Shown here: positions 17,717-25,854 of the stretch, piece by piece
How the letters are laid out: each line of letters begins with the position of its first letter
Position numbering within the stretch: the stretch's first letter is position 1
Assembly (NCBI RefSeq): GCF_016907435.1
Contig: NZ_JAFBBZ010000001.1
Coordinates: forward strand, 62,001 to 126,000
DNA: 64,000 nt
Reading direction: 5' to 3'
DNA from: Nocardioides salarius
GTDB lineage: Bacteria; Actinomycetota; Actinomycetes; Propionibacteriales; Nocardioidaceae
Translations under genes and position numbers: made by a program
Notes under the pieces: model-generated
Databases searched by the model: none
Told to the model about the DNA's origin: nothing
What the model saw: only the letters and a program-made list of their open reading frames with translations

Positions 17717-17763
17717 GCGACCGCCCCGATCCTGTGCATAATGCCGCTGATAGGGCGCGGTCG
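17713..17763 (+). pseudogene. Start of a lost third gene of the recombinase module
   Basis: An ATG overlapping the previous stop begins MSDRPDPVHNAADRARS, then the frame continues with no plausible protein. In related modules a small HTH protein (TnpC / DUF6262-like) starts at this position. I infer that only its first ~15 codons remain; the right inverted end lies inside it. The open frame nominally runs to 18,015 but coding character stops early. Confidence 0.35.
17728..17741. repeat. Right inverted end of recombinase element
   Basis: GATCCTGTGCATAA is the inverted partner of 15,335-15,348 (12 of 14 positions). No target-site duplication is seen outside the two ends, as expected for tyrosine recombinases. 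Confidence 0.4.
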
Positions 17764-17951
17764 TGCCGAGATGACTGTGGGTGGCGCCGTAGGCAAGAGG
17801 ACCGAAGGGCTATACAACGGCGTCAGCTCCGCGGCGACCTGGCGTCGCTCGGTCGTTCGGTCCTTCTGGCTACAAAAGCGCTCTCATGCCGCGATCGCGC
17901 GCAGTTGTCGAAGAGCGGTCGTCTGGCAAGCGGACCTTCATACTTGCGGCC

Positions 17952-18596
17952 ATGGCGAAGAAGGGTCGGGCGCGTGACGTCGCACGAGGGCGGGGTACGG
18001 CTGAGGTTCGGATAGATCACGCGGTAATCGAGCCCGACGACCTGGCCTGGCTCGCGCCCGTGCGGAGGCTCACTCTGTGGGCCGTCGACGTGCCCGGGGG
18101 CTTCCTTGGGACCTTGCCGAACCTCGACTGGTTGGACGTCAGGGGAGGGTCCGGCGCGTCTGCGGACTTCGTGATCGGCTGTGAGCGACTTCGATACCTC
18201 GCGATTAACCAGGTCAGGGACCTGTCAGACGTATCTGCGGTTGGGGATCTTGTGAACTTGGAACTGCTCGACCTCTACGGGCTCCCCAAGGTGACCGCCC
18301 TTCCCAGTCTGGCTCGACTGCGGTCTCTTGCTCGGCTGGAACTCGGTTCACTCAAGGGCCTTGGAAGCATCGCACCGGCACTCGACGCACCCGCACTTGA
18401 AGAGTTGTGTCTCAGCAGTGCTGTGTCGATGGAGGCCAACGACCCTCTCCGCATCCGCGACGCGTCCCAGATCAAGGCGTTCTCGTGGTTCGCACAGGAC
18501 GTACCGGACCGGGTCTGGGTGCCGGTGGTGCAGGTGGTCGACAAGCCCGCGGCCCGCGCCGTCATGCCCGCGGACTGGCTTGCCGAGCGCGCCTGA
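17952..18596 (+). CDS. Leucine-rich-repeat-like protein
   Basis: This is a 214-aa protein. After a basic N-terminus (MAKKGRARD) it shows about six irregular leucine-rich repeats of 20-24 residues (LPNLDWLDVRG, CERLRYLAINQV, LVNLELLDLYGL, LRSLARLELGSL, APALEELCLSSA). This suggests a curved binding surface, with no signal peptide. The start at ATG 17,952 fits a CATACT -10 seven nt upstream. It lies directly right of the recombinase element in the lower-GC patch. The partner and role are unknown; an accessory or defence-related function would be speculation. Confidence 0.6.
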   Translation: MAKKGRARDVARGRGTAEVRIDHAVIEPDDLAWLAPVRRLTLWAVDVPGGFLGTLPNLDWLDVRGGSGASADFVIGCERLRYLAINQVRDLSDVSAVGDLVNLELLDLYGLPKVTALPSLARLRSLARLELGSLKGLGSIAPALDAPALEELCLSSAVSMEANDPLRIRDASQIKAFSWFAQDVPDRVWVPVVQVVDKPAARAVMPADWLAERA

Positions 18597-18714
18597 GAAA
18601 CGCCCGCTTCTGACGCGATGTACTCCGAACGAGGACGGACCCCAAGGAAGTGTCCGCTCCGCGATCGGGGCTGCCGCGCCGCGAGCCACGGCCGTAGGTG
18701 CCGCTGCCCGCAGC

Positions 18715-18720
18715 TAGCCT
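18715..18720 (+). promoter_or_regulatory. -10 element of gene at 18,727 (leaderless)
   Basis: TAGCCT lies exactly 6 nt before the GTG at 18,727. Confidence 0.4.
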
Positions 18721-18726
18721 GTCTGG

Positions 18727-19032
18727 GTGACTACGACACTCCCCGAGACACCGCGCCGGGCCTTCGCTGTGCCGGCCTTCGCGGGCGTGCTGGTCGGCAT
18801 CGCCGCCGTAGCCGTTGCCTGCTTCGTGCTGGTGCCCCGTCACGGAGACCTGTCACCACTGGCGGACGCCGTCGTCGCTGTGGGCGGTTCGATCGCCCTG
18901 GCTGGACTCGCGCTGTGCGTGCCTGCGAGGACTCGGGCGCTCGGTGCAGGCGTGGCCGCCGGGGCGGTCCTGGGCCTGCTCCTGGCCTGGAGCGCCCTCA
19001 TCGTCTTCGTGTTCCTCGTCATCGGTCCCTGA
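18727..19032 (+). CDS. Small membrane protein, unknown
   Basis: This 101-aa protein has three predicted membrane helices (AFAGVLVGIAAVAVACFVLV, LADAVVAVGGSIALAGLALC and AAGAVLGLLLAWSALIVFVF). The GTG start is supported by a leaderless-type -10. It converges on the exonuclease gene. No family recognised. Confidence 0.6.
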   Translation: MTTTLPETPRRAFAVPAFAGVLVGIAAVAVACFVLVPRHGDLSPLADAVVAVGGSIALAGLALCVPARTRALGAGVAAGAVLGLLLAWSALIVFVFLVIGP

Positions 19033-19080
19033 TCCGCCGGCCGCTCGGCCGCCGTCCAGCGAGCGCCGCCGGCAGACCCG

Positions 19081-20013
19081 TCAGAGGGTGGCGAGGACCG
19101 CGTTGAGACGCTCGACGGGGCTGTCGAGGCCCCACCGCTCGGCCAGCTCGGCGAGACGGTCGGGGTCGGCGGGGGAGTGCGGCAGCGCGAAGCCAGTGCG
19201 CTCGAGGTCGAGCGAGCGGCGTACGGCCACGACCTCGGGCGCCACGGCCAGGTAGTCGGCCGCGGCCTTGATCTTCGCCCGCGGGCCCGGGCCCATCCCG
19301 GAGTCGGGATCCTCGGCGGCGGCGATGATGCCGGCCATGTCGCCGTGGCGGGCCAGCAGCGTCGCCGCGGTCTTCTCACCGACGCCCTTGACCCCGGGCA
19401 GGCCGTCGGAGGCGTCCCCGCGCATGGTGGAGAAGTCGGCGTACTGTGCGGCCTCGACGTCGTACTTGGCCCGCACCCACGCGTTGTCGACCCGCTCGTG
19501 CCTGCCCACCCCGCGGGCGATGTAGAGCACCCGCACGTCGGCCTCGTCGTCGACGAGCTGGAAGAGGTCGCGGTCGCCGGTGACGATGTCGACCGGCTGG
19601 CCGGCGCCGGTGGCGAGCGTGCCGATCACGTCGTCGGCCTCCGCCTCGGGGGCACCGACGACCTTGATGCCGTAGGCGGCCAGCACGTCGCGGATGATCG
19701 GGACCTGCACCTGCAGCGGGTCGGGGACCTCCTCGACGTCGGGGGCGGTCTCGACCTCCTCCTCGACACGGTGCGACTTGTAGGTCGGCACCAGGTCGAC
19801 GCGCCACTGCGGGCGCCAGTCGTCGTCCCAGCAGCAGACCAGGTCGGTGGGGCGGTACTCGTCGACGAGCCGGGTGATGAAGTCGAGCAGGCCCCGCACG
19901 GCGTTGACCGGGGTGGTCCCGTCGGGGGCCAGGATCTCCGGCACCCCGAAGAAGGCACGGAAGTACATGGAGGCGGTGTCGAGGAGCATCAGGCGGCCGG
20001 GCTGCTGGGTCAC
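19081..20013 (-). CDS. 5'-3' exonuclease (FEN/PolI N-terminal family)
   Basis: This 310-aa stand-alone relative of the DNA polymerase I 5'-nuclease domain shows the metal-binding acidic motifs (LLDTASMYFRAF, CCWDDDWRPQWR, APEAEADDVIG, IVTGDRDLFQLV). A helix-hairpin-helix region (DGLPGVKGVGEKTAATLL) grips the DNA duplex. It should remove flaps or RNA primers in repair or replication. The start is a GTG. It is monocistronic between a convergent small gene and the divergent Lrp gene. Confidence 0.9.
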   Translation of the reverse strand: MTQQPGRLMLLDTASMYFRAFFGVPEILAPDGTTPVNAVRGLLDFITRLVDEYRPTDLVCCWDDDWRPQWRVDLVPTYKSHRVEEEVETAPDVEEVPDPLQVQVPIIRDVLAAYGIKVVGAPEAEADDVIGTLATGAGQPVDIVTGDRDLFQLVDDEADVRVLYIARGVGRHERVDNAWVRAKYDVEAAQYADFSTMRGDASDGLPGVKGVGEKTAATLLARHGDMAGIIAAAEDPDSGMGPGPRAKIKAAADYLAVAPEVVAVRRSLDLERTGFALPHSPADPDRLAELAERWGLDSPVERLNAVLATL

Positions 20014-20062
20014 CGGCGCAGTCTTGCAGGGGTCGTGACGGCGCCGCGACCCCGCCGGGCAC

Positions 20063-20068
20063 TAGGGT
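20063..20068 (+). promoter_or_regulatory. -10 element of Lrp-family gene (leaderless)
   Basis: TAGGGT lies exactly 6 nt before the GTG at 20,075. Confidence 0.45.
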
Positions 20069-20074
20069 GCAGGA

Positions 20075-20551
20075 GTGAGCCATCCCGGAGTCGAGGCGAC
20101 CGACCGCAAGATCTTGGCCCTGCTGGCCCACGACGGCCGGATGTCCTTCACCGACCTGGGCAAGGCGACGGGCCTGTCGACGTCGGCGGTGCACCAGCGC
20201 GTCAAGCGGCTCGAGCAGCGCGACCTGATCCAGGGCTACGGCGCGACGATCAACCACGCCGAGATCGGGGTGCCGCTCGCCGCCTTCATCTCCATCCGCC
20301 CGATCGACCCCTCGCAGCCCGACGACTGCGCGGCCCGCCTCGAGCACATCGAGGAGATCGAGTCGTGCTGGTCGGTGGCGGGGGAGGAGTCCTACGTGCT
20401 GCTGGTGCGCTGCACCTCCCCGGCCGCGCTGGAGGACCTGCTCGCCCGGGTGCGCGCCGCGGCCAACGTCTCGACCCGCACCACCATCGTGCTGACGACC
20501 TACTACGAGAACCGCCCGGTCACCGGCACCGGCGAGGACCCGGAGGCCTGA
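20075..20551 (+). CDS. Lrp/AsnC-family transcriptional regulator
   Basis: This is a 158-aa regulator with an N-terminal winged HTH (TDRKILALLAHDGRMSFTDL, then GLSTSAVHQRVKRLE) and a C-terminal RAM domain that binds amino acids and mediates oligomerisation. It converges on the kamA gene; Lrp proteins often control adjacent amino-acid genes, so kamA is a plausible target. The start is a GTG with a leaderless-type -10. Confidence 0.9.
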   Translation: MSHPGVEATDRKILALLAHDGRMSFTDLGKATGLSTSAVHQRVKRLEQRDLIQGYGATINHAEIGVPLAAFISIRPIDPSQPDDCAARLEHIEEIESCWSVAGEESYVLLVRCTSPAALEDLLARVRAAANVSTRTTIVLTTYYENRPVTGTGEDPEA

Positions 20552-20593
20552 GCCCCCGGGCCGTCGCAGCGCGCCGGGCCGGCTACCGTCCCG

Positions 20594-22060
20594 CTACCAG
20601 GCCTGCAGCGCAGCGGTACGCCGCGAGGCCTCCGCGACCTCGGCGGCCTTGAGCGCCGACTCGTCGAGCCGACCGTGCTCGGCCCACCAGCGCTGCCCGG
20701 CCTCGGGCAGGGTGTGGATCGGGTCGTAGTACTCGTAGGTGCGCTCGAGCGCCTGCGCGTCGTCGGCCTCGATGGAGGTGCGGTAGTTCTTGGTCCAGTA
20801 GGAGATGCCGCGCTCGGTGTCGTAGTCGGCCAGCTGGTGCACCCAGCGCTTGCCGACGAACGGCACGTCGCAGACGATGCGCGGCGTGGCGAAGCCCGGC
20901 AGGTAGCCCATGATGTGGTGCTGCAGGCGCTGGGCGTCGGCGACCGAGACCCGCCAGTGCTCCGAGAACGGGATCATGTCGCACATGTAGAAGTAGTAGG
21001 GCATCACCTGGGCGCCGTCGAGCAGCGCGAAGCACAGGTCGAGCAGCGCGTGCGGGTCGGCGTTGACGCCGTTGAGCAGCACGCCCTGGTTGCGCACGTC
21101 GCGCACGCCCGCGTCGAGCATCGCCCGCGAGGCCTCGGCGACCAGCGGGGTGATCGACTGCGCGTGGTTGGCGTGGGTGTGGATGGCCAGGGAGACCCCG
21201 CGCGAGCGCGCCACGCCGGCCACCCGGCTCATCCCCTCGACGACCTCGGGCTGCAGCCAGTGCTGCGGCAGGCCGACCAGGGCCTTGGTGGCCAGGCGGA
21301 TGTCGCGCACGTTCTCGATCTCCAGCACCGAGGTCAGGAACGCCTCGAGGCGGGGCCAGGGCATGTTGGCCACGTCGCCGCCGGAGACCACGACGTCGCG
21401 CACCGACGGGGTGCGGCGCAGGTAGTCGAGCATGTCGCCGATGCGGTCGTTGGGCTTGCCGGCGAACTTGAGCTTCTCGATGACCGGAGTCGAGTTGCCG
21501 ACCAGGTCCATGCGCGTGCAGTGGCCGCAGTACTGCGGGCAGGTCGGCAGCAGCTCGGCGAGCACCTTGGTGGGGTAGCGGTGGGTCAGGCCCTCGGTGG
21601 CCCACATGTCGTGCTCGTGCAGCGAGTCGCGGGTGGCGTGCGGGTGGGAGGCCCAGTCGGTGCGGCGGTCGGAGAAGACCGGCAGCATGTAGTGGCGCAC
21701 CGGGTCGGCGTAGAAGGCCTCGGTGAAGGAGCCCGGCCCGGCGGGCTCGGCGAAGGGCACCATCGTGTTGAGCATCTGCGGCGGCACCAGCATCGACATG
21801 GTGGCCCGCTCGGCCTGGTCGCGCTCGAGGTCGGCGTAGAACCGCTCGTCGAGCAGGTCGCCCATCAGCTCGCGCAGCTGGCGCACGTTCTTGACGCAGT
21901 GCGAACGCTGCCACTGCACCGAGGTCCAGTCGGCGGCGGTGACGTCGCGCCACCCCGGGAAGCGGGTCCAGTCGGGCTCGACCAGCTCGGGACGCCGGTA
22001 GGGGTAGGGCTGCCCGGTGGCGTCCTCGACCAGGGATGCGATGGAGGTCTCGATGCTCAT
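20594..22060 (-). CDS. kamA: KamA-family radical SAM aminomutase (lysine 2,3-aminomutase-like)
   Basis: This 488-aa enzyme has the radical SAM cluster motif CPQYCGHC (Cys174, 178, 181) and the TIM-barrel features of lysine 2,3-aminomutase: SGGDVANMPW, and YYFYMCD with the substrate-binding Asp. KAM moves an alpha-amino group to the beta carbon using PLP. The usual PGGGGK lysine loop is replaced by VPFVGK: the Lys is kept but the glycines are lost, so the substrate may differ. The ATG at 22,060 is preferred to upstream starts. A GNAT gene lies 79 nt upstream and an Lrp gene converges. Confidence 0.85.
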   Translation of the reverse strand: MSIETSIASLVEDATGQPYPYRRPELVEPDWTRFPGWRDVTAADWTSVQWQRSHCVKNVRQLRELMGDLLDERFYADLERDQAERATMSMLVPPQMLNTMVPFAEPAGPGSFTEAFYADPVRHYMLPVFSDRRTDWASHPHATRDSLHEHDMWATEGLTHRYPTKVLAELLPTCPQYCGHCTRMDLVGNSTPVIEKLKFAGKPNDRIGDMLDYLRRTPSVRDVVVSGGDVANMPWPRLEAFLTSVLEIENVRDIRLATKALVGLPQHWLQPEVVEGMSRVAGVARSRGVSLAIHTHANHAQSITPLVAEASRAMLDAGVRDVRNQGVLLNGVNADPHALLDLCFALLDGAQVMPYYFYMCDMIPFSEHWRVSVADAQRLQHHIMGYLPGFATPRIVCDVPFVGKRWVHQLADYDTERGISYWTKNYRTSIEADDAQALERTYEYYDPIHTLPEAGQRWWAEHGRLDESALKAAEVAEASRRTAALQAW

Positions 22061-22139
22061 GGGAGCAACGATGCCAGAAGGATCTGCGGGATGTCGAACG
22101 AAACGCCGCAAGATCTTTCGCCTGTGGGGCGGCTGGGAG

Positions 22140-22769
22140 TCAGGGCAGCGCGCTGGCCTCCAGGGTCCGGAGTACGACGGGGTCGTCGCCGGCCAGACCG
22201 TAGCGGTGCTGGTAGGCGCCGCGGACGATGTCGGCGACCGGTGGCCGCACCCAGGCGCCCAGGGTGCGGCACATCAGCCGCATCGGCGGCGCGTGGCCCT
22301 CGAGGCCGCCGTCGTGCGGCGGGCGGTACTCCGCGACCGGCAGCAGCTCGCCGGCGTTGCGCTCGTAGAAGCGGATGCGGCGCTGGTGCTCGAGGACGTG
22401 GTCGGGGCCCAGGCCCGGCTCGTCGGGGTCCTCGACGTCCCAGACCAGCAGCGAGCCGCCCTCGCGGGACAGCCGGGCGGCGAGCTGCTCGAGCATCGCC
22501 GAGCCGGTGCCGCCGCCGCGTGCGCCCACGGCGTAGTAGCGCAGGAACGTCCAGCCGGTGCCGCCGAGGGCGCGCACCACCGCCAGCCCCTCGGGGCGTC
22601 CCTGCGGGTCGAGGCGCACCAGCACACGGTCGACGAGCAGGTCGTCGAAGGGGACCCGCAGGTCCTCGGGGAACGCCTCGTCGTAGATCTCCTGCACCAG
22701 CGCCAGCTGGTCGGCCGTCAGGGTCGCGGCCTCCACCAGCGGGTGGTCGTCCTGGGGCTGCACGATCAT
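22140..22769 (-). CDS. GNAT-family N-acetyltransferase
   Basis: This 209-aa protein has a GNAT-like core: FLRYYAVGARGGGTGSAMLEQL is the acetyl-CoA pyrophosphate loop and SLLVWDVEDP the following strand. It overlaps the amidohydrolase stop by 4 nt and precedes kamA. In other bacteria beta-lysine made by KamA is N6-acetylated by a GNAT enzyme to give an osmolyte, so that role is possible here. The acetyl acceptor cannot be read from sequence, and the operon partners point equally to a catabolic role. Confidence 0.75.
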   Translation of the reverse strand: MIVQPQDDHPLVEAATLTADQLALVQEIYDEAFPEDLRVPFDDLLVDRVLVRLDPQGRPEGLAVVRALGGTGWTFLRYYAVGARGGGTGSAMLEQLAARLSREGGSLLVWDVEDPDEPGLGPDHVLEHQRRIRFYERNAGELLPVAEYRPPHDGGLEGHAPPMRLMCRTLGAWVRPPVADIVRGAYQHRYGLAGDDPVVLRTLEASALP

Positions 22770-24379
22770 GCTTCCCACACCACCTCTCCTCCCAGGAAGG
22801 TACGCAGGACCTGGATGTCGCGGATCACCCGGGGGGACACGGCCGCCGGGTCGTCGTCGAGCACGACGAGGTCGGCGAGCTTCCCGGGCGCGATGGTCCC
22901 CTTCTCGTGCTCCTGGTGCGAGGCGTGCGCCGAGCCGAGCGTGTACGCCGTGAGCGCCTCGAGGCCGCTGATCGCCTCCTCGGGGCCGCACTCCTGGCCG
23001 GAGTCGGTGCGCCGGTTGACCATGTCGTGGATGCCCTTCAGCGGGGTGCCGTCGACGACCGGCCGGTCGGAGCTGGCCGGCGCGACGATGCCGGCGTCGA
23101 GCAGCGAGCGGTAGCGGTAGATCCACGAGGCCCGCTCCGGTCCGAGCGCTCGCAGCATGCCGTCGCCGATCTCGCCGACGAAGCGCCCCTGCGGCACCGG
23201 CACCACGCCCAGGGCCGCGGCCCGGGCGACCTGGTCGGTCCGCGAGACGCCGAAGTGCTCGATGCGGTGGCGCACGTCGGCGCGCGGCCAGCGCCGCTGC
23301 GCCTCGTCGTAGGCGTCGAGGACGAGGTCGATGGCGGCGTCGCCGATCGCGTGCGCCGCGACTCGCCACCCCGAGCGGTGCGCCCCGAGGATCCGCTCGC
23401 GCAGCGCGTCGGCGTCGTCCTGCAGGTAGCCCTTCTCGCCGGGGGTGTCGGCGAACTCGTCGGTCAGGGCGCAGGTGTGCCCGATCAGCGAGCCGTCGGA
23501 GAAGATCTTCACCGGTCCCAGTCGCAGCCGGTCGTCGCCGAGCCCGGTGCGGATGCCGAGGTCGAGCCCGAGCCCCAGGTCGTCGTCGGCGTGGCCCTGC
23601 AGGGGGCGCAGCACGTCGGCGGCCACCATCAGCTCCACGCGCAGCGGCAGCCGGCCCTGCGCCCGGGCCTCCTGGTACGCCGCCACCTCGACCGGGCTGC
23701 GTCCGATCCACCCGCCGCCCACGCCGGCCTCGACCACCGAGGTCAGGCCCTGGCCCAGGTAGACCTGCCCGGCCCGCTCGATCGCGTCGACCAGCCCGGC
23801 CACGGGGTAGGGAAGCACCAGGTCGTTGACCAGGTGCTGGGCCTGCTCCTGCAGCAGCCCGGTGGGCCGCCCGCGGCCGTCGACGACGACGCGCCCGCCG
23901 GGCACCTCCACCGCCGCGTCGCCCAGCCCGAGGTCGTCGAGCAGGGCGCTGCTGACCACGCACATGTGCCCCGAGGTGTGCCGCAGCCAGACCCGGCGGC
24001 CGCCGGCGGCCCGGTCGAGCCCGTCGCGGTCGGGGTGCGCACCGATCTTGTTCTCGTCGTAGCCGGCGCCGACCACCCACGCGTCGGGCGGCAGGTCGCG
24101 GGCCCGGGCGGCCACGGCGTCGTACAGCGCCTCGAGGCTGGGCAGGCGCAGGTCGACCTCGTCGAGCGACTGCCCGAACCAGGCCATGTGGTTGTGGGCG
24201 TCGTGGAAGCCGGGGGCGACCACGGCCCCGTCGAGGTCGAGCACCCGGTGGGCGGCCACGTCGTCGTCGACGGCCACGACCCGGTCGCGCCAGATCGCCA
24301 CGCTGCGGGCCACGTGGTCGCGGCCCGGGCCCTCCAGGGTGCGGACCCGCGCGTTGGTGAGCAGCAGGTCGGCCTTCAC
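22766..24379 (-). CDS. Amidohydrolase family 3 (YtcJ-like) protein
   Basis: This is a 537-aa metal-dependent amidohydrolase. The N-terminal GFHDAHNHMAW has the HxH metal site after a small beta domain. The middle carries FSDGSLIGHTCALTDEF; then come AAHAIGDAAID and RIEHFG (further metal His residues), with the catalytic-region Asp in SSDRPV. The tail (KGTIAPGKLADLVVLDDDP) is typical of the family. The substrate is unknown (amide or imide hydrolysis). The GTG start overlaps the CoA-ligase stop. Confidence 0.88.
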   Translation of the reverse strand: MKADLLLTNARVRTLEGPGRDHVARSVAIWRDRVVAVDDDVAAHRVLDLDGAVVAPGFHDAHNHMAWFGQSLDEVDLRLPSLEALYDAVAARARDLPPDAWVVGAGYDENKIGAHPDRDGLDRAAGGRRVWLRHTSGHMCVVSSALLDDLGLGDAAVEVPGGRVVVDGRGRPTGLLQEQAQHLVNDLVLPYPVAGLVDAIERAGQVYLGQGLTSVVEAGVGGGWIGRSPVEVAAYQEARAQGRLPLRVELMVAADVLRPLQGHADDDLGLGLDLGIRTGLGDDRLRLGPVKIFSDGSLIGHTCALTDEFADTPGEKGYLQDDADALRERILGAHRSGWRVAAHAIGDAAIDLVLDAYDEAQRRWPRADVRHRIEHFGVSRTDQVARAAALGVVPVPQGRFVGEIGDGMLRALGPERASWIYRYRSLLDAGIVAPASSDRPVVDGTPLKGIHDMVNRRTDSGQECGPEEAISGLEALTAYTLGSAHASHQEHEKGTIAPGKLADLVVLDDDPAAVSPRVIRDIQVLRTFLGGEVVWEA

Positions 24380-25854
24380 CGGGCTCCTCCCACCGTGCCG
24401 GGCGTCGCGACGCGGACGGCCTCGGCGCGCAGCCGGGCCTTCTCGACGCGGTGCGAGGCGGTGAGCGGGAGGTCGTCGCGCAGCGCCCAGCGGCTGGGCA
24501 CCTTGAAGGGCGCGAGGCGCTCCGCGCACCACCGCGCCAGCTCGTGCTCGTCGGCCCCGGGGGCCACCACGAAGGCCATCACCTCCTCGCCGCGCACGTC
24601 GTCGGGCACCCCGACGACGGCCGCGAGGCGCACGGCCGGGTGGGCCAGCAGGACCTCCTCGACCTCGACGGCGGCGATGTTCTCGCCGCTGCGCCGGATC
24701 ATGTCCTTGAGCCGACCGGTCAGGTAGACCCGACCGACGTCGTCGAGGCGGGCCAGGTCGCCGGTGGGGAACCAGCCGTCGGCGTCGAAGGGCGGCTCCA
24801 GCCCCAGGTAGCCCAGCATCATCCCCGGGCCGCGCAGCCACAGCTGGCCCTGCTCGTCGAGACGGACCTCGCGGTGCGCGGCGGGGCGGCCCAGGCAGCC
24901 GGTGCCGACCAGGGCGGCGTGCTCGTCGGCACCCACGCGGATGTCTGCGCCGGTCTCGGTCATCCCGAACGCCTCGTACCAGCCCACGCCCCACCGGGCC
25001 TCGAGGTCGGCGTGCAGCGCCGGGGGGATGGCAGAGCACTGCACGACGCGCACGGCGTGCTCGCGGTCGAGCGGGTCGGGCGGCATCCGCAGCAGGAGGG
25101 TCGGCATCGAGGCCAGGCAGTAGAAGTAGGTGACGCGGTGCTCGCGCACCTTGGCCCAGAAGGTCGAGGGGTGGAAGCCGTCGAGGACGACCAGGTGGGC
25201 GCCGGCCATCAGGGCGGCCGCGACGTTCCACTGGGGGTCGACGTAGTGGAAGGGCTGCGCGGTGAGCATCACGTCGTCGGCGCCCAGGCGGGGGAACTCC
25301 TCGACCATCGAGCCGCCCAGCGTCGTCCAGTAGCGGTGGGTCAGCAGGCAGCCCTTGGGCCGCCCCGTCGTGCCGGAGGTGTACTGCACGTTGACGACCG
25401 CGTCGGGGTCGTCGGCGGCGGGCGCCGGCTCGGCCGACCCTTCCAGGTCCGCAGGGGAGAGGACCTCGACGCCGCCGGTGAGGTCGGCGGCGCTGCGCAC
25501 CAGCTCGTGGTGCTCGGGTGCGGCGACCATCAGGCGCGCCCCGGAGTCAGCGAGCACGTGGCCCAGGTCGTCGTGGCGGTAGCGCACGTTGAGCGGCACC
25601 GCCGCGGCCCCCAGCCGCTGCAGCGCCAGCCAGACCAGCGGCGAGTCGGCGGTGTTGCCGAGCATCACGCCGACGCGGTCGCCGGCGCCGACACCACGGG
25701 CGGCGAGGGCGGCGGCGTACGACGCGCTGGTCGCGGCGACGTCGCCGAAGGTCCACGTCGTGCAGCCCCCGGCGCCCAGGTCGAAGGTCCAGGCGGGCCC
25801 GTCGGGCCGGCGCCGGGCGGCGTCCTCGAGGTGCGCCACGAGGGTCTCAGCCAC
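24376..25854 (-). CDS. AMP-dependent acyl-CoA synthetase/ligase
   Basis: This 492-aa adenylate-forming enzyme has the P-loop YTSGTTGRPKGCLL, the motif YEAFGMTETGADI, PTGDLARLDDVGRVYLTGRLKD near the hinge, and the C-terminal lysine region HRVEKARL. It activates a carboxylic acid to its CoA thioester. It overlaps the enoyl-CoA hydratase by 8 nt and the amidohydrolase by 4 nt, so all belong to one operon. The acid substrate is not evident. Confidence 0.9.
   Translation of the reverse strand: MAETLVAHLEDAARRRPDGPAWTFDLGAGGCTTWTFGDVAATSASYAAALAARGVGAGDRVGVMLGNTADSPLVWLALQRLGAAAVPLNVRYRHDDLGHVLADSGARLMVAAPEHHELVRSAADLTGGVEVLSPADLEGSAEPAPAADDPDAVVNVQYTSGTTGRPKGCLLTHRYWTTLGGSMVEEFPRLGADDVMLTAQPFHYVDPQWNVAAALMAGAHLVVLDGFHPSTFWAKVREHRVTYFYCLASMPTLLLRMPPDPLDREHAVRVVQCSAIPPALHADLEARWGVGWYEAFGMTETGADIRVGADEHAALVGTGCLGRPAAHREVRLDEQGQLWLRGPGMMLGYLGLEPPFDADGWFPTGDLARLDDVGRVYLTGRLKDMIRRSGENIAAVEVEEVLLAHPAVRLAAVVGVPDDVRGEEVMAFVVAPGADEHELARWCAERLAPFKVPSRWALRDDLPLTASHRVEKARLRAEAVRVATPGTVGGAR

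Noticed and set aside
20675..24727. 1350-codon plus-strand open frame
   Set aside because: It runs antisense through kamA, GNAT, amidohydrolase and CoA ligase; the composition is the mirror of those genes and no domain is recognisable.
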